Below, piece after piece: positions 21,525 to 32,500 of a stretch of DNA of 64,000 nucleotides. Within the stretch, counting starts at the first letter, position 1. Each line of letters begins with the position of its first letter. A model generated the notes under the pieces. The model was not told the origin of the DNA. It did not search any database and saw only the letters and a program-made list of their open reading frames with translations. The stretch spans positions 372,985,132 through 373,049,131 of the forward strand of contig CM060900.1 in NCBI GenBank assembly GCA_030762935.1. The letters run 5' to 3'. Source of the stretch: Hymenopus coronatus (taxonomy: Eukaryota > Arthropoda > Insecta > Mantodea > Hymenopodidae). The translations under genes were made by a program, and so were the position numbers.

Positions 21525-24370
21525 TCAGATATCTCCTTGCACATCCTCTTCTATCTCTGCTTCATCGACTGCTGCCTCTCCATGTGACATTGCTTGTTGT
21601 AAATTATACTTATCCGTCGGTGTGTCAGTTATTAAGTTTAAGGTAAATTGATATCGAACTCTATCGGATCTTAATTCTTCGTTGCCAGCTAGTGCATAAG
21701 TTGGTATTTCCACTTGTTTGATTCTCTCTTCCCAGGAAATTTTACTATATACACTAATTTCTCTAGGTGAATATTTGTCTTTATTTCTTAATATATCCAC
21801 TATTTTTTGTCCAGTTAATTCAGTTCGTGATTGAGTTATTATTCACCATATAGCAAACATTCAAACAGAACATGTTTGGATGTATCTTGTTTGTTACAAA
21901 TAGCACTGTTATCGATTAAGGTTTTGTTGCTCTTTTTCCGATATATTTTATAGGGTTCATGTCCGGTAATGGAATGGATTAGTACTCTAGTAGGTTGAAT
22001 CTGCTAGAGTCTAAGTCTTTCGATGGCATTATTAAATAAATTATACACTCTCCTTTCCGCTCCCATTGTATCCAATTCTTGTTGTCAACATAATTTCAGA
22101 AACCTCTTAATTTCAGCTACATTTTCATATCTTATTCCAATTATTTGTGTTACCATTCCAAATTCGTTCTTCTTCAACCAAAATTTTGCTCCCTTAAATT
22201 TAATTAAAGCATCTATTGGCCAAATTTCTGTCGTAACTAGGAGGGTCATAGCCGGAGTGGGTTTAACTGCTCCAGTGTATCGTAGCAAGATTTTCTTTGA
22301 GTTCTCCTTAGTAAATTTCTTATGTGACCGTCCTGCATCCGAATGGTCCAAACACTAGCACCATATATTATTATGGATGTGAAAATACTATTATATGTTG
22401 AGATTGTAGTTAAAGGTACTTTAAAGTTCGATTGCATAATTTGGGCCAATTTCATCATCACAGTTTAGGATTTATTTCTTATATACTCTGTGTGCTTCCT
22501 AAGTTTAATTTCTCATCTAAATATATATCGAGATATTTGGCTTCCTTTTGTCTTCTTATGATTTGATTATTAGGCTTTATGCTTGGATTGCTTTTAAACT
22601 ACCCTATAGTTTGATTTATTCAGTGATATTTGTAGTTTTGAATTTGTGCACCAGTTACTTAGTTTATGTGCTAGATTATTTGCTTTACTGTCCACATCAT
22701 TCCTATTTTACTCTCAATAATGAATAAGAGATCTTCGGCATTTGCAATGGTGTTTATAAGTTTGCGTCATTCTGATCGTCCAATAAGGTCTCCAATTCAA
22801 TGTCCCAGAACAGCGGTCCGAGCACCGAACTCTGTAGATATCCCTTAGTACTTACTTTATATACACTATGTCCTTTACACCGTCCATTAAAACCTTTCTG
22901 TTATTATAATAATCTCTTAATATTTCATAGATACATTTTGGGTAAACTTTTGACGTAGTCTCCCAAAAAAGTATGGCCATCACGAATTGTCCAGTGCGCC
23001 GGAAATATCAATTAAAATTCCTATAATATATTTAGCTTGTGAGTTTTTAACGATCTTCAATACTGAATTTATTGCATCTTCAGTAGATAAACCTTTTCTA
23101 AATGCAAATGGTTTGTCACTCATACCAGTCATAAGTGGAAATTCTTTTACTCTCTTACAAAGAAATTCTTTAAAAAGTTTTCCAATGGTATTTAACATAC
23201 AAATGGATCGGTAGTATTTGAGGTCCTTTGGATCTTTATCAGTACTCTTTTTTAAAATAATTACTTTTGCTTCCTTCCAACAATTTGGAAAGCGGCCTTT
23301 CGGTATGCAATCATTAAACAATTTACGCAAAAAGGGAGAAATTGACTCCTCCAAATTAACCAACATTTCGTTTGTATATCCGTCATGGCCGGCAGTTTTT
23401 TTCCTCTTCAGCCTTTTAATTACCAACTTAATATCCGTTATATCGCTCTTGTATTTAGATAGATTCATACTTATTCGCTGAAGTGTATTTCGTCTAACAT
23501 ATGTATGGTCATCATCTGGAAGTAATTTCTCTAATCAAAAATTGCTGACTCCTTCCAGTTTGTGGTCATGTTACCATCTCCTTTGTATAACGTTGTCAGT
23601 ACTTCAGGTTTCTTCACTTTGTCCATTATAATTTTATACGGCATTCCCCAGATGTTCGTGTCTAATTTATTTTCTTCTAAATACCTTTAAGTCTCTCTTT
23701 ATGTTTTCGATAGTTCCTTAAATTTATTTCTCTTTCTGTAGGTATAATAGATTTGTGGTATATTCTACGTATTTTCAGCATTTGTTTTCGAGCTTTCTCT
23801 GGGTTATCGGTTTTATTTTTGGTACGATTTCAGAAATAACTGTTTTTATTTCTTCAATTAATTTATATGCGTCCTGATCCATAAATTTTCCAATGTACGT
23901 GGGGCATTTAGCTTCAAATTTACTTCTCATCTCGTACCAATTGCCTTGTGTGTGATTACATATATAGCGATTCACCTCTTTTATTATTCTGCCTCCGTTC
24001 ATTCCCAATACAGTAACTAAAATAAATCAGTCTGTGATCACTAGAGATAAAATCTTGTCCTACTTTCCAATCAATCAGTTTGTCTTCCGATCTAATGCTT
24101 CAAAAAATAATATCAATTATAAGTGTCGCTCCTGCTCTGCTTTCATAGGTGGGTGAGTTATTTGGTCCATTTTTATTATTAAATGTAGTTCCGTAATGGT
24201 TTTTTTCTTTTTTTCTAATTTCTCCCCTCTTTCAAATTTATACCTACTAAACCACCAGCCCGATTTTGCATTTGCTTCACAGGAATGCACTATTTCTAAG
24301 TCTGGATAAGTTCTGGTAATGTTTTTAATTTTATCTATAAAGGGTACAGTGGCAAAGCTGAATTAAAAAT
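21525..24370 (-). pseudogene. R1-clade LINE ORF2: endonuclease C-terminus and reverse transcriptase
   Basis: From the minus-strand 5-prime side: HSCEANAKSGWWFSRYKFE (about 24,290) and VGQDFISSDHRLIYF (about 24,030) are the NAKS and SDHR segments of an APE-type endonuclease. A long open stretch at 23,468-22,980 then gives 162 residues of reverse transcriptase with KKTAGHDG, GRFPNCWKEAKV, YRSICMLNT, KPFAFRKGLSTEDAI and IGILIDISGALDNS. VLMDGVKDI...QSSVLGPLFWDIE follows at about 22,880-22,800, then a thumb-like segment (22,461-22,250) with IFTSIIIYGASVW. The catalytic YADD is not clearly preserved. The frame at 21,800-21,525 continues the C-terminal side. At least five frame breaks. Confidence 0.82.
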
Positions 24371-24411
24371 AGTTATTTGACAAAATAAATTTACCATATG
24401 TATGAGTAAAT

Positions 24412-26916
24412 TCAAGGCCAGTGTTTCCCAACCTTTTGAAGTTCACGGCACCCTTGGGAATAACATTAAACACCAGGGGCACCCTTCCTTGAATTAAAAG
24501 AAAATTAAGCTTAATATGTTAATTTATTGAAATATTATATAATAATAACGTACAGCATAACATAATACAGTAAACTTTACTACAATCACTGAGTAAAAAT
24601 ACATCAATAAATTTTGTTCGATTAATGATTAATGTGAAACTTGTGATTGATGCTTAGAGCACAGATATGTGATGTCGGGTCTTACAGTTGACAGTGAAAC
24701 ACGCAAATCATCCTCAAGGATATTCAGTCTATTTCTTGCTTTGCATTTTATTGTCACCATAGCAGAGAAGGCTTGCTCGCATAGATAGGATGTTGAAAAG
24801 GGAAAAAGTGCGTTAATTGCTTTCTTCATTAGGTTAGGGTACTCCTCTCTCCGTTGAAGCCAAAAACTAGCCACCGACGCCTCACTCTTGGTGAACTTAC
24901 CTTTGAGTGTGGAATCAGCGCAAAGATCAATAAATTCATCTCGTTCGCAAGCAGTGAAATCTATTTCCTCTGCACTATCTACGAAATCAAATGGTGAGAC
25001 AACCCAGTCGAGACTCGTAGTGGAAATAGTTGGAAAGTACGCATCTATTGCATCTTGCAATCTTGATAAGTGATCACAAATGCGGTCTTTCAGTTTTTAC
25101 CCAGGTCTTTATCTCCTGCCACATTAAGAAGAGATGGAAAGTTCGACAAATCTCCTTTTTGAACTGCAGACTTCCAAGAACTAAGTTTTCTTTTAAAACC
25201 TTTCATTTTATTGGTTGAGGAGATTATTGTTTCATATCGACCCTGCATCGAAACATTCAGTTCATTCAGCTTATGAAAAATATCTGCCAGATACGACAGT
25301 TCAAAACACCAAGAATCACTTAGTAAGAGCTCATGAAATGTGTCTTTATTTTCATCCTTAAAAAAAAGTTTTTAGCTGTTCTTTAAGTTCGAGAAACCGG
25401 TTCAATACACGACTCCTAGACAACCACCTTACTTCTGTGTGAAGTAACAAAGAGGTATGAGCTGCATCCGTTGCGCGACAACTGTTAAAAAATGCTGCAC
25501 TTTAAAGGTCGAGACTTCATATAGTTCACCATTTTCACAACTTGGTTAAACACTTCAGCAAAATCTTCATTACACGCTTTCACGACTAATGCCTCTCTAT
25601 GCAGAAAACAGTGAGTTATAATAATGGATGGATTTTCATTGAGAGCTCTGGCAGTAAAACCTTTAATTTTCCCAGACATAGATGGTGCACCATCTGTACA
25701 TATACCACAACAGTCTTTCCATGAAAGATCATGGTCATTGATATAGGAATTAATAGAAACGAAAATATCATGGCCTGTGGTTGTAGTCTCCAGCGGCCTA
25801 CAGAACAGAAACTATTCACTAATATCTTTTTCATCAATATATCTGATAAAACCAAGGAGTTGCGGTTTGTCACCAATATCGAGACTCTCATCTACTTGCA
25901 AAGCAAATGTTCTATAAGTTTTTATTTTCTCCGTGACTTGTTCGTTGATATTGCATGACATTTCAGATATCCTGCGGCTGATTGTGTTGTTGGACAGAGG
26001 AACTTTCGAAATTTGATTAGCTGCTCCTTCGCCAAGTATTGTTGAAACTATAACTTGACATGCAGGGCCAATGATTTCCTCTCCAAGAGTATGGGTTTTT
26101 TTTTTTAGTTATCAGTTTCTGCTATTTTAAATGAGGCTTTAAGAGCAGTATCACCTATGGCCATTCTCTTTACCATTCGCACAGCTGTTTTCTTCTCCCC
26201 TTCTAATATATGTGAAAAATACATTACACTTTTCTGTGACACACTAGGATGCTTTGTTGTAAGATGCCGCTTCAGTTTGCTAGGTACCATGGCCTCGTTG
26301 CTAAGTGTTTCGCCACAAAATAAACACACAGGGATAGGGTTTTCCTCGTTGTTATTCCACTTAAATCCATACGCTAAGTAACTGTCCTGGTATGTTCGTT
26401 TCTTTCGTTTGTCTTCTTTATGTGGTGAATTCGACGGTCCGGGAGAAACTGTAAGATTTGGCTTCTTAAAGCAAGCAGTAGGAGCCGACTGTTCACTTTC
26501 ACTGTCCTGGCGTTTATGTTTAACAATGAACTTATCCATAGCTAAACACTGTGAATCAACGCGAGGAAGACAACTGAAAGCGCCAAGCGGCGTACACTTT
26601 TATATATTCATCTGTCGAAGTCTCGGGAATGTTCTTGAGGAAGCGAGTAGTCTCGGGAATGTTCGGCAGGGTATAGCTGTAATGCCATCTGTGGGATACT
26701 AGTATAACTGAATTATTGAAATGAATCGACCACTATCACTATCTGCCGTGCATGAGAGTAATTGATTTGACTTATTTTATTTCAAGACCTTACAAGACTT
26801 AAGGCTTAAGTAGAAGGTATTTTTTTTGTTTATCTCAATATCTCGCGGCACCCCTTAGCCAATCACACGGCACCTTAGGGTGATGGGGCACACCGGTTGG
26901 GAACCGTTGGTCTAAA
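24412..26916 (-). mobile_element. hAT transposon with 8-bp target duplication
   Basis: The element is 2505 bases. GAGTAAAT occurs at 24,404-24,411 and again at 26,917-26,924, the 8-bp target duplication expected of hAT. The termini are imperfect inverted repeats of about 22 bases (left TCAAGGCCAGTGTTTCCCAA; 16 of 22 positions match), with TTCCCAACC shared. The transposase runs on minus in three broken pieces. The element interrupts the endonuclease region of the R1-type LINE, which therefore predates it. Confidence 0.9.
24629..26539 (-). pseudogene. hAT transposase with BED zinc finger (ZBED/SCAND3-like), broken
   Basis: Starts at 26,539 with a basic N-terminus (MDKFIVKHKRQDSESEQS). A BED-type finger with CLFC and HLTTKH ligands follows at about residues 70-95. 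The catalytic domain is recognisable as FALQVDESLDIGDKPQL (about 25,910-25,860), CTDGAPSMSGKIKGF (about 25,705) and HCFLHREALVVKA (about 25,610). The C-terminal dimerisation domain lies at 25,060-24,629, with SEASVASFWLQRREEYPNL and FPFSTSYLCEQAFSAM. At least two stops or frameshifts (near 26,100 and 25,360) disable it. Closest in pattern to the hAT proteins named ZBED5/SCAND3-like in animals. Confidence 0.88.
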
Positions 26917-27149
26917 GAGTAAATATCCTTCCTCGCCTTTTGCTTATCTAAACCTAAGTTTATGTGCAATTACTCTTGCCAAATTACGTCTTATTCTCAA
27001 GAAGTGTTCCTCTTTTTTTTTTTCCTTCCTTTTATTCTCCTCCGTGGAATTATTCGTCATAATCTGTCTTTCATTTTGTAAGTGGGACAATATTGAATTC
27101 CTTTTTTTTTTTTTTTTTTGTATACAAATGGGTTACTGATTATTTTTCA

Positions 27150-28044
27150 TACAGCCTTTTCTTTCGTGATCTTCTTCATCAAAATTGCCACACATTAATT
27201 TCTCTTTGTTACAACATTTAGAAACATGCCCAAAATCGTAGTATTTTAGACATCTTGGCACAGACACAAAATCTTTCACTACCGCTGTTTGAAAACCAAT
27301 ATACTGCCTGTGTTTTGGATTATAATTTTGCTTATTTTAGCGTGGTGTACAGTATCACGATTCCTGGGACCAGCTTTGAATCGTAATTTAAATCCATCAT
27401 CAAATTCTTGCTTTGCAATCAGTCCCGCGCAAAGTTTTGTTCGTATATGTTATTTTTCAATTCCTCTTCTTTAGCTTCTGCTAATACATCATATAATATA
27501 ATTAGGGGATTTCGGCTGTTTTGGTGGCTCGACCTTCAGCTTTTTGTCCCTTAAATTTTGACTATCTATAATTCGCTTTGCATCGTCAGCAGATTCTACA
27601 CCAACGATCAAGTTCTTGCCCGCAGTTCTCCTGTGCTGGCTTAAGGTTTGAGGTAATGGCCTTTTGTATCTCTTTAATATGTGCATTTGTTATAGATGAT
27701 ATAAAGACAGTATGGCTCTTCATTTCCACGGCCTTCTGTAGTTGCATTGTCCTTCCAGTTGTTACAGATGTTGCAGTTACTTGAGCAAATGTTTTCACAG
27801 GTATTTGATGGCATTTCCTTTCACTGTACTCTTTAAACGTATTCGCTTCGGCTATGGCTTTCTTTTTCTCAATACTTACTTGCTGATACATTCTTTGGAT
27901 TGAAGATAATAAGGTAAAGGTTTTATCCTTCGACTTAAATCTCTCACTGCCAATTATGAAATTTAATTCCAAAATGACATCTTTAAATTGCTCATTTATG
28001 TTCATACTTTCATAAATTTGTCCTTTTATCACATTCATATCCAC
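27150..28044 (-). pseudogene. R1-clade LINE ORF1 (gag-like)
   Basis: Begins MDMNVIKGQIYESMNINEQ at 28,044. A helical region with KKKAIAEANTFKEYSERK is followed by a mixed alpha/beta segment (TVFISSITNAHIKEIQKAI). After frameshifts there is a CCHC-like zinc-knuckle stretch at about 27,250-27,160, with CLKYYDFGHVSKCC and MCGNFDEEDHERKGC. This order (coiled region, RNA-binding-like fold, zinc knuckles) is normal for ORF1 of R1/I-group LINEs. Frame breaks occur near 27,590 and 27,480. Confidence 0.7.
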
Positions 28045-28106
28045 CTTGGATCCTTTCCTACCCCTTCTAGCATTACTTTAATATTCACATCCTTCTGTAT
28101 ATTCTC

Positions 28107-28207
28107 AACATCCCCTTCTCTTTTAGATGGTGACGTACTCAGGGAATAATTCGACTTAAAAGCCGAGTGCTCTTCCATTTATTTAACAAAGGGAATGTAC
28201 CCCCGGA

Positions 28208-28261
<54 letters not shown>

Positions 28262-28375
28262 CATCATCATCATCATCATCTTTTAGGTGGTGACCTACTC
28301 AGGGAATTCTTCGACTTAAAAGCCGAGTCCTCTTCCATTTATTTAACGAGGGGAATATACCCCCGGATATAATTT
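28107..28375 (-). repeat. Tandemly duplicated LINE 5-prime segment with ATT/CAT array
   Basis: Two copies of a block of about 95 bases (GGTGACGTACTCAGGG... / GGTGACCTACTCAGGG..., each ending in CCCCCGGATAT) lie at 28,107-28,200 and 28,283-28,375. They are separated by an (ATT)n(CAT)n microsatellite at 28,203-28,280. They sit at the 5-prime end of the R1-type element on minus, so they may be repeated leader or promoter monomers; that role is an inference. Confidence 0.75.
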
Positions 28376-28496
28376 GTTATTATTATTGTTATTGTTATTA
28401 TTACTTAATTTAAACAGTGTTTAATTAAATGCAACACCACAATGGCTCAGAAAAGATAAAACAATGTACAAATTACAATCCTTATGGCATAATCAA

Positions 28497-29408
28497 GAAC
28501 GAAGATTTTCAAGAACATCCTCCCACCTCCAACTACCCTTTAGATGGACAATTTTTCGAAAAATTATGATTTTTTTTTCAAAAACGGCTCTAACGATTTT
28601 GCTTAATATGTCATATGGTTAAGATATGTTCATAGCAAACGAAATGGATATCTTGAGTTTTCTGGGAATAGTTTCTGAAGACCTCGACATTTTGGACAAC
28701 TTTTTTTTTTTTTGGCTTAACATCCTTTAACCTGGTTGGTCATAACTGGTGAAATGATGCTCAAATGATCTCGGGGTCCATGCAGCTTAAAGCTACTCGA
28801 CATTCATCTTCTCAGGATACGGGAAAACCCCAATAAAAACCTTATCCGTGTAACTCACCCAAGGCGAGATTCGAACTCGCGACCTGTTGAATGTGAAGCA
28901 GACACGCTACCACCACACTACCCAGGTGGGTGACAGATAACTTTTGTATAACTGGTAAACCGTAAGAGAGAGAGACAAAAACTTACTGCAGAAAAAGTGT
29001 AGGATCTCATTAAAACACACAATTTATGTCATATACCTACATTTTTTGTAGAGTTAACCGTTGTTTATATATTCCGAGTAATTAGTTTCAATTTTAAAGT
29101 ACTTAAACTTTTCTCAAAAGCTAGACATTTTTTTTTTTTTTTCGTTTCTCGCTTGTTTACCCCTAGCAAGCAAAGGGAACAGAATTTCATTTGTTTCACT
29201 TAGCGAACGGCTTTTAAAAGATCTGACTATTGCTTTATCCTAATGTGTTCCTTTATTTCCCTTATACTTATAAAGAAGCAAGTAATGAGACCAATTGTGG
29301 CAACGTTTATCTGGATTAGCATAGCGTATATAAAATAATCTTTTATAGAGAACGTTTTTTATTCAACAACTAGTGTAAATCATGTGAGTGGAACGCATTA
29401 GATTTTTC
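28497..29408 (-). repeat. Rep-A copy 9, split by a SINE
   Basis: Reverse copy from GAAGATTTTCAAGAACATCC to the conserved left edge CATGTGAGTGGAACGCATTAGA. The consensus right third (palindrome, CA site, terminal hairpin) is missing. A family A SINE is inserted at 28,705-28,935. Confidence 0.85.
28705..28935 (-). repeat. tRNA-derived SINE, family A, copy 2, with target duplication
   Basis: Same structure as 2302-2560, with the poly-A tail (T run on plus) at its left. Flanked by GACAACTTTT at 28,695-28,704 and GATAACTTTT at 28,936-28,945, a 10-bp target duplication with one change. The host Rep-A consensus reads straight through when the SINE is removed. Confidence 0.85.
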
Positions 29409-30457
29409 TTTTTCTTTTCTATTCCTTCGTACGAACTTATTACTAACGCATGACTTACGCACTGTTGTACTATATGTATGTTAGAACTTTGGCACTCAGC
29501 TACGATCAGTTCTACGGGTTCAGTGTCATCTTGCGAGTAACACATAGCTAGAATGTGAAATATGTGCATTGCTATTTAAGGTTACACTTGTACTTCATAT
29601 TAGTTTATAACTTCGAAATGTGTTTTTATAGACATAAAAGTAGCCATATCAAAATTGGTATATAAGATTATAAAAGCTTTAATTTTGTAGGGCATCTTCA
29701 TTGTTTACTCTGTGACAAAATTACATTCAGAAATGTGAAATATTTTAAAACAGCAAAGAATGAACGACACGCCACACTATGTTTTGTGCTATTCAATTGT
29801 ATTTTCAACCTAGCATGCTTTCTTTCCCCTCACCCATGCTGCTTTCTATTTTAATAGCGCCCTTACAGGTCCTTACACTCATTTCTTTTTTATCCTATAC
29901 ATTTCTGTTTCTGAACACCTGATATACTTAGCTATTTCATTTATTCCCTTACTAATGCGCAGTTTACAACGTTTCTTCTTAGTTTACCAACATTTCGTTT
30001 CTTACAAGCTTCTATAGCTCCATAACCATAAATATTTACGTAAAATACAACATTAATAATCTACATTAATACCTCTTGGTGTTGCACACGCCATTAAGAC
30101 GTCTTTATAAAACTACGTTAATCTTCACCTTATGCCCCACACCTCGAGTTGAGATATTGGATGACCATTTTTGCATGGATAGCCAATTAAAGAAGTTACA
30201 GCTTTCTGGCTTGTTTTAAAAACTTTATTGTCAAGATTTTCTTTCGCTTGGTCCCCTGCGTAAACTTAAAAAAAAAAAAAAAGTATTCCGCGCTGTTTGA
30301 TTTTTGTGGTGAATTAGTACAGCCTTTTCCGAGAATATTTGATTTAGAAATCATAACGTTGATCTTATTGAGGATACAGAATTCAAACTAAGGTGAGATC
30401 AGCACTCTAGTTTACTCTATCTAAGAAAAAAATGTGTTGTATTCTGACCTTTAGTTT
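29409..30457. other. Unassigned AT-rich interval
   Basis: No convincing gene or known repeat. Has an A run at 30,268-30,281 and homopolymer tracts; the short frame at 29,569-29,363 has no recognisable motif. Confidence 0.45.
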
Positions 30458-30517
30458 ACTGAATGAATAATTGTATTTATTTAGATGCCAGTATACATAC
30501 ACTGATCTACATCAAAC

Positions 30518-31600
30518 GCACGGGCCCACAGACCGTACGTGCTTTTGCAATACACTGGGTACATAGTGAAACGATAGAGTGCAAAATCAGAGCAGTTAAA
30601 TATTGGATGAGAATCGTTCACGGAAACCAATCTCTAATTAGGGCAGTCTGCTACCGTGAACAGTTGCGAATGGAAGGTAATTTGACGTGGGCATCAACAT
30701 TAAAGAAAGGGTTGGAAACCATTGGGATGGGAGACATTTGGATGGCGGGGCAGGAAAACAGGCGAAGTATTTGGAAAAAAATTAAGAACCGCCTCTGTGA
30801 TATTGACAGACAGCAAATAATTGCGCAATGCACAGAGAAGGTGTCATTAGAAGTACAGTCTGGGCTGAAATCGGAGTGGGGTATGGAGTAATACATCAAA
30901 ACAGGTACCAAACTCATTAGAGAGGGGCTCGCGTGGATTAGACTAGGAGCATGGAGGAGCACGAAAATTTCTGACGAGAATGGTATAAGAATCTGTCCCA
31001 TTTGCGAGGAGGAAGAGTCGTGGACTCACATCTTGGCAAGATGTAGAGGTACGGAGGAATGGCGGGAAAAATATTTGCCGCGATTTTTTACCACTGCGAA
31101 TGTAGGGATAGAAGCATGTTGGACGCTACTGGCAGGCACGGAAAACGTGGACGGGCTAGGTAAATTTATACTTAAGGCAAGACAGCTGAGATCTGAGAAG
31201 GCTGCCAATAGAGAAGGGGGGGGGATAAGATCAACTAAACAAAAGTGACTACAATGTTCTACATACATGTATATTATATCATACTTAGGTCACTGTTGTG
31301 CTAGGGTTGTATATATTATGTGTATATATGTCTTTTAAGTGTAATTATCTATTATAAGAGGGTGCATTTATGAAGGTGTACTCTGTGCTGTAAATTTAAA
31401 TTGCTATATTTGAATATCTTTGTATCTTTATTTTCGGATTCACTCTTAATTTTTATTGTTGTTTAATATTGCTTTTGACGGTGTATTTCCTTTGTTTTTT
31501 TATTTTCGTGTTTACTCTTTTAATTCTTTGTTGTGGTTGTTGTTTTAATATTGCTTGTAATGTGTATTACAAAAGCACGTACGGTCTGTGGACCCGTGCG
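30518..31600. repeat. 39-bp inverted repeat flanking the LINE fragment
   Basis: 30,518-30,556 (begins CGCACGGGCCCACAGACCGT) and 31,562-31,600 are reverse complements at 37 of 39 positions. Weaker similarity continues outward to about 30,461 and 31,660, including GAATGAATAA and TGTATTTATT. Confidence 0.88.
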
Positions 31601-31649
31601 ACTGTTCAAATTCTATGTATGATATTGCTATGTTAATAAATACACTTAT

Positions 31650-31682
31650 TCATTCATTCATTCGTTCATTCATTCATTCAAA
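31650..31682. repeat. (ATTC)n tail
   Basis: Tetranucleotide run ATTC with one ATTCG variant at the 3-prime end of the LINE fragment; such short tails are typical of CR1/L2-like LINEs. Confidence 0.85.
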
Positions 31683-31689
31683 TAATGAA

Positions 31690-32500
31690 GCATATTACAA
31701 AAAAAAATGAAAATAACACGAAAAAAAAAAAGGCAAACCGTATTCTGACGCATTAGTGTGTCCTATTCTAGTAAACAAATACACTTGAAAGAGATATATA
31801 CACGCAACCCTAACACCATAACAACACTATAACCGAAAAAGATGGCATACTCTCCAAGTGAGGTGGTCCTTTGGTTTAATACTTACTACGTAATTAGGAT
31901 AGAAATAGAAAATTTCGAATTTTTACTGAGAAATACGTTTTCTTTAGAAATTTGAGTCAACGGAAATCTAAAATAATCTAAAAATGGCGTACAAAAATTT
32001 TACACAGAATAATGCATTCTAAGCTGAAAATTGTAACAACTGAATATTTACACTGTGTTAGCAACTTAGCAACAGGACAAAACTAATGGCAACATGTATG
32101 CTTTAGATAGAGACAGATATATCCAATTTAACTATAGGTACTGTCTTTTAAGGTTGAGACAAACTATATAAAAATGGTGTCTAATATAATCATATGAATA
32201 TTGTGTCTATTTATTTGCATATAACTAAGCTGATACGTTAAGTTTTAAGACATTTTTGGGAAATATTAATGATTGTTAACGAAATTTACAAAGAGGAATA
32301 ATTTTACAGGAATGATGTGCCATGTAATGTTCAAATTGGATTTATATTGGGTAGTGAACATGGCGTGTCAGAGTGTGTGTGTGTGTATCTGTGGGTTGCA
32401 TACCAGGCTTTTTGGATATTAAATCATAATTTTTACAATTAATAATTTTGTATTTATATATTTGATACTTACATATAAACTGACTTGATTTTAATTTCAG
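31690..32500. other. AT-rich interval upstream of the 190-residue frame; ends in a splice-acceptor-like site
   Basis: No repeat family or gene recognised. A TG run lies at 32,373-32,386. The interval ends in a pyrimidine-rich TTGATTTTAATTTCAG with AG at 32,499-32,500, a plausible 3-prime splice site 18 bases before the ATG at 32,519. Confidence 0.45.

Larger units (their letters stand above)
20956..28375 (-). mobile_element. R1-clade non-LTR retrotransposon (LINE), split by a hAT element
   Basis: Order on the minus strand: duplicated 5-prime region (28,375-28,107), ORF1-like gag (28,044-27,150), the start of an apurinic-type endonuclease (about 27,010), the 2.5-kb hAT insertion (26,916-24,412), the rest of the endonuclease and reverse transcriptase (24,370-22,000), a 3-prime region and a TAA/TAC-rich tail (21,040-20,956). 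Without the hAT about 4.9 kb remain. The STEDAI and DISGAxDN motifs in the reverse transcriptase and the two-ORF layout fit the R1 clade. Stops and frameshifts make it inactive. Target site and target duplication were not identified. Confidence 0.8.
30458..31682 (+). pseudogene. LINE reverse-transcriptase C-terminus with 3-prime UTR and ATTC tail
   Basis: From about 30,580 the plus strand reads IRAVKYWMRIVHGNQSLIR. ASTLKKGLETIGMGDIWMAG and SLEVQSGLKSEWGME follow, then a stop at 30,889. The same frame continues with TKLIREGLAWIRLGAW and a C-x2-C...H...C finger (ICPICEEEESWTHILARC, about 30,990-31,050). This is the C-terminal region of a non-LTR reverse transcriptase, downstream of the catalytic domain. 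A 3-prime untranslated stretch ends in an ATTC repeat (31,650-31,682). Everything 5-prime is missing, replaced by an inverted copy of the element's own 3-prime end. Confidence 0.82.

Noticed and set aside
30651..31268. Two minus-strand frames over the LINE fragment.
   Set aside because: The plus strand carries the recognisable reverse-transcriptase C-terminus with a Cys/His finger; the minus frames are shadows.
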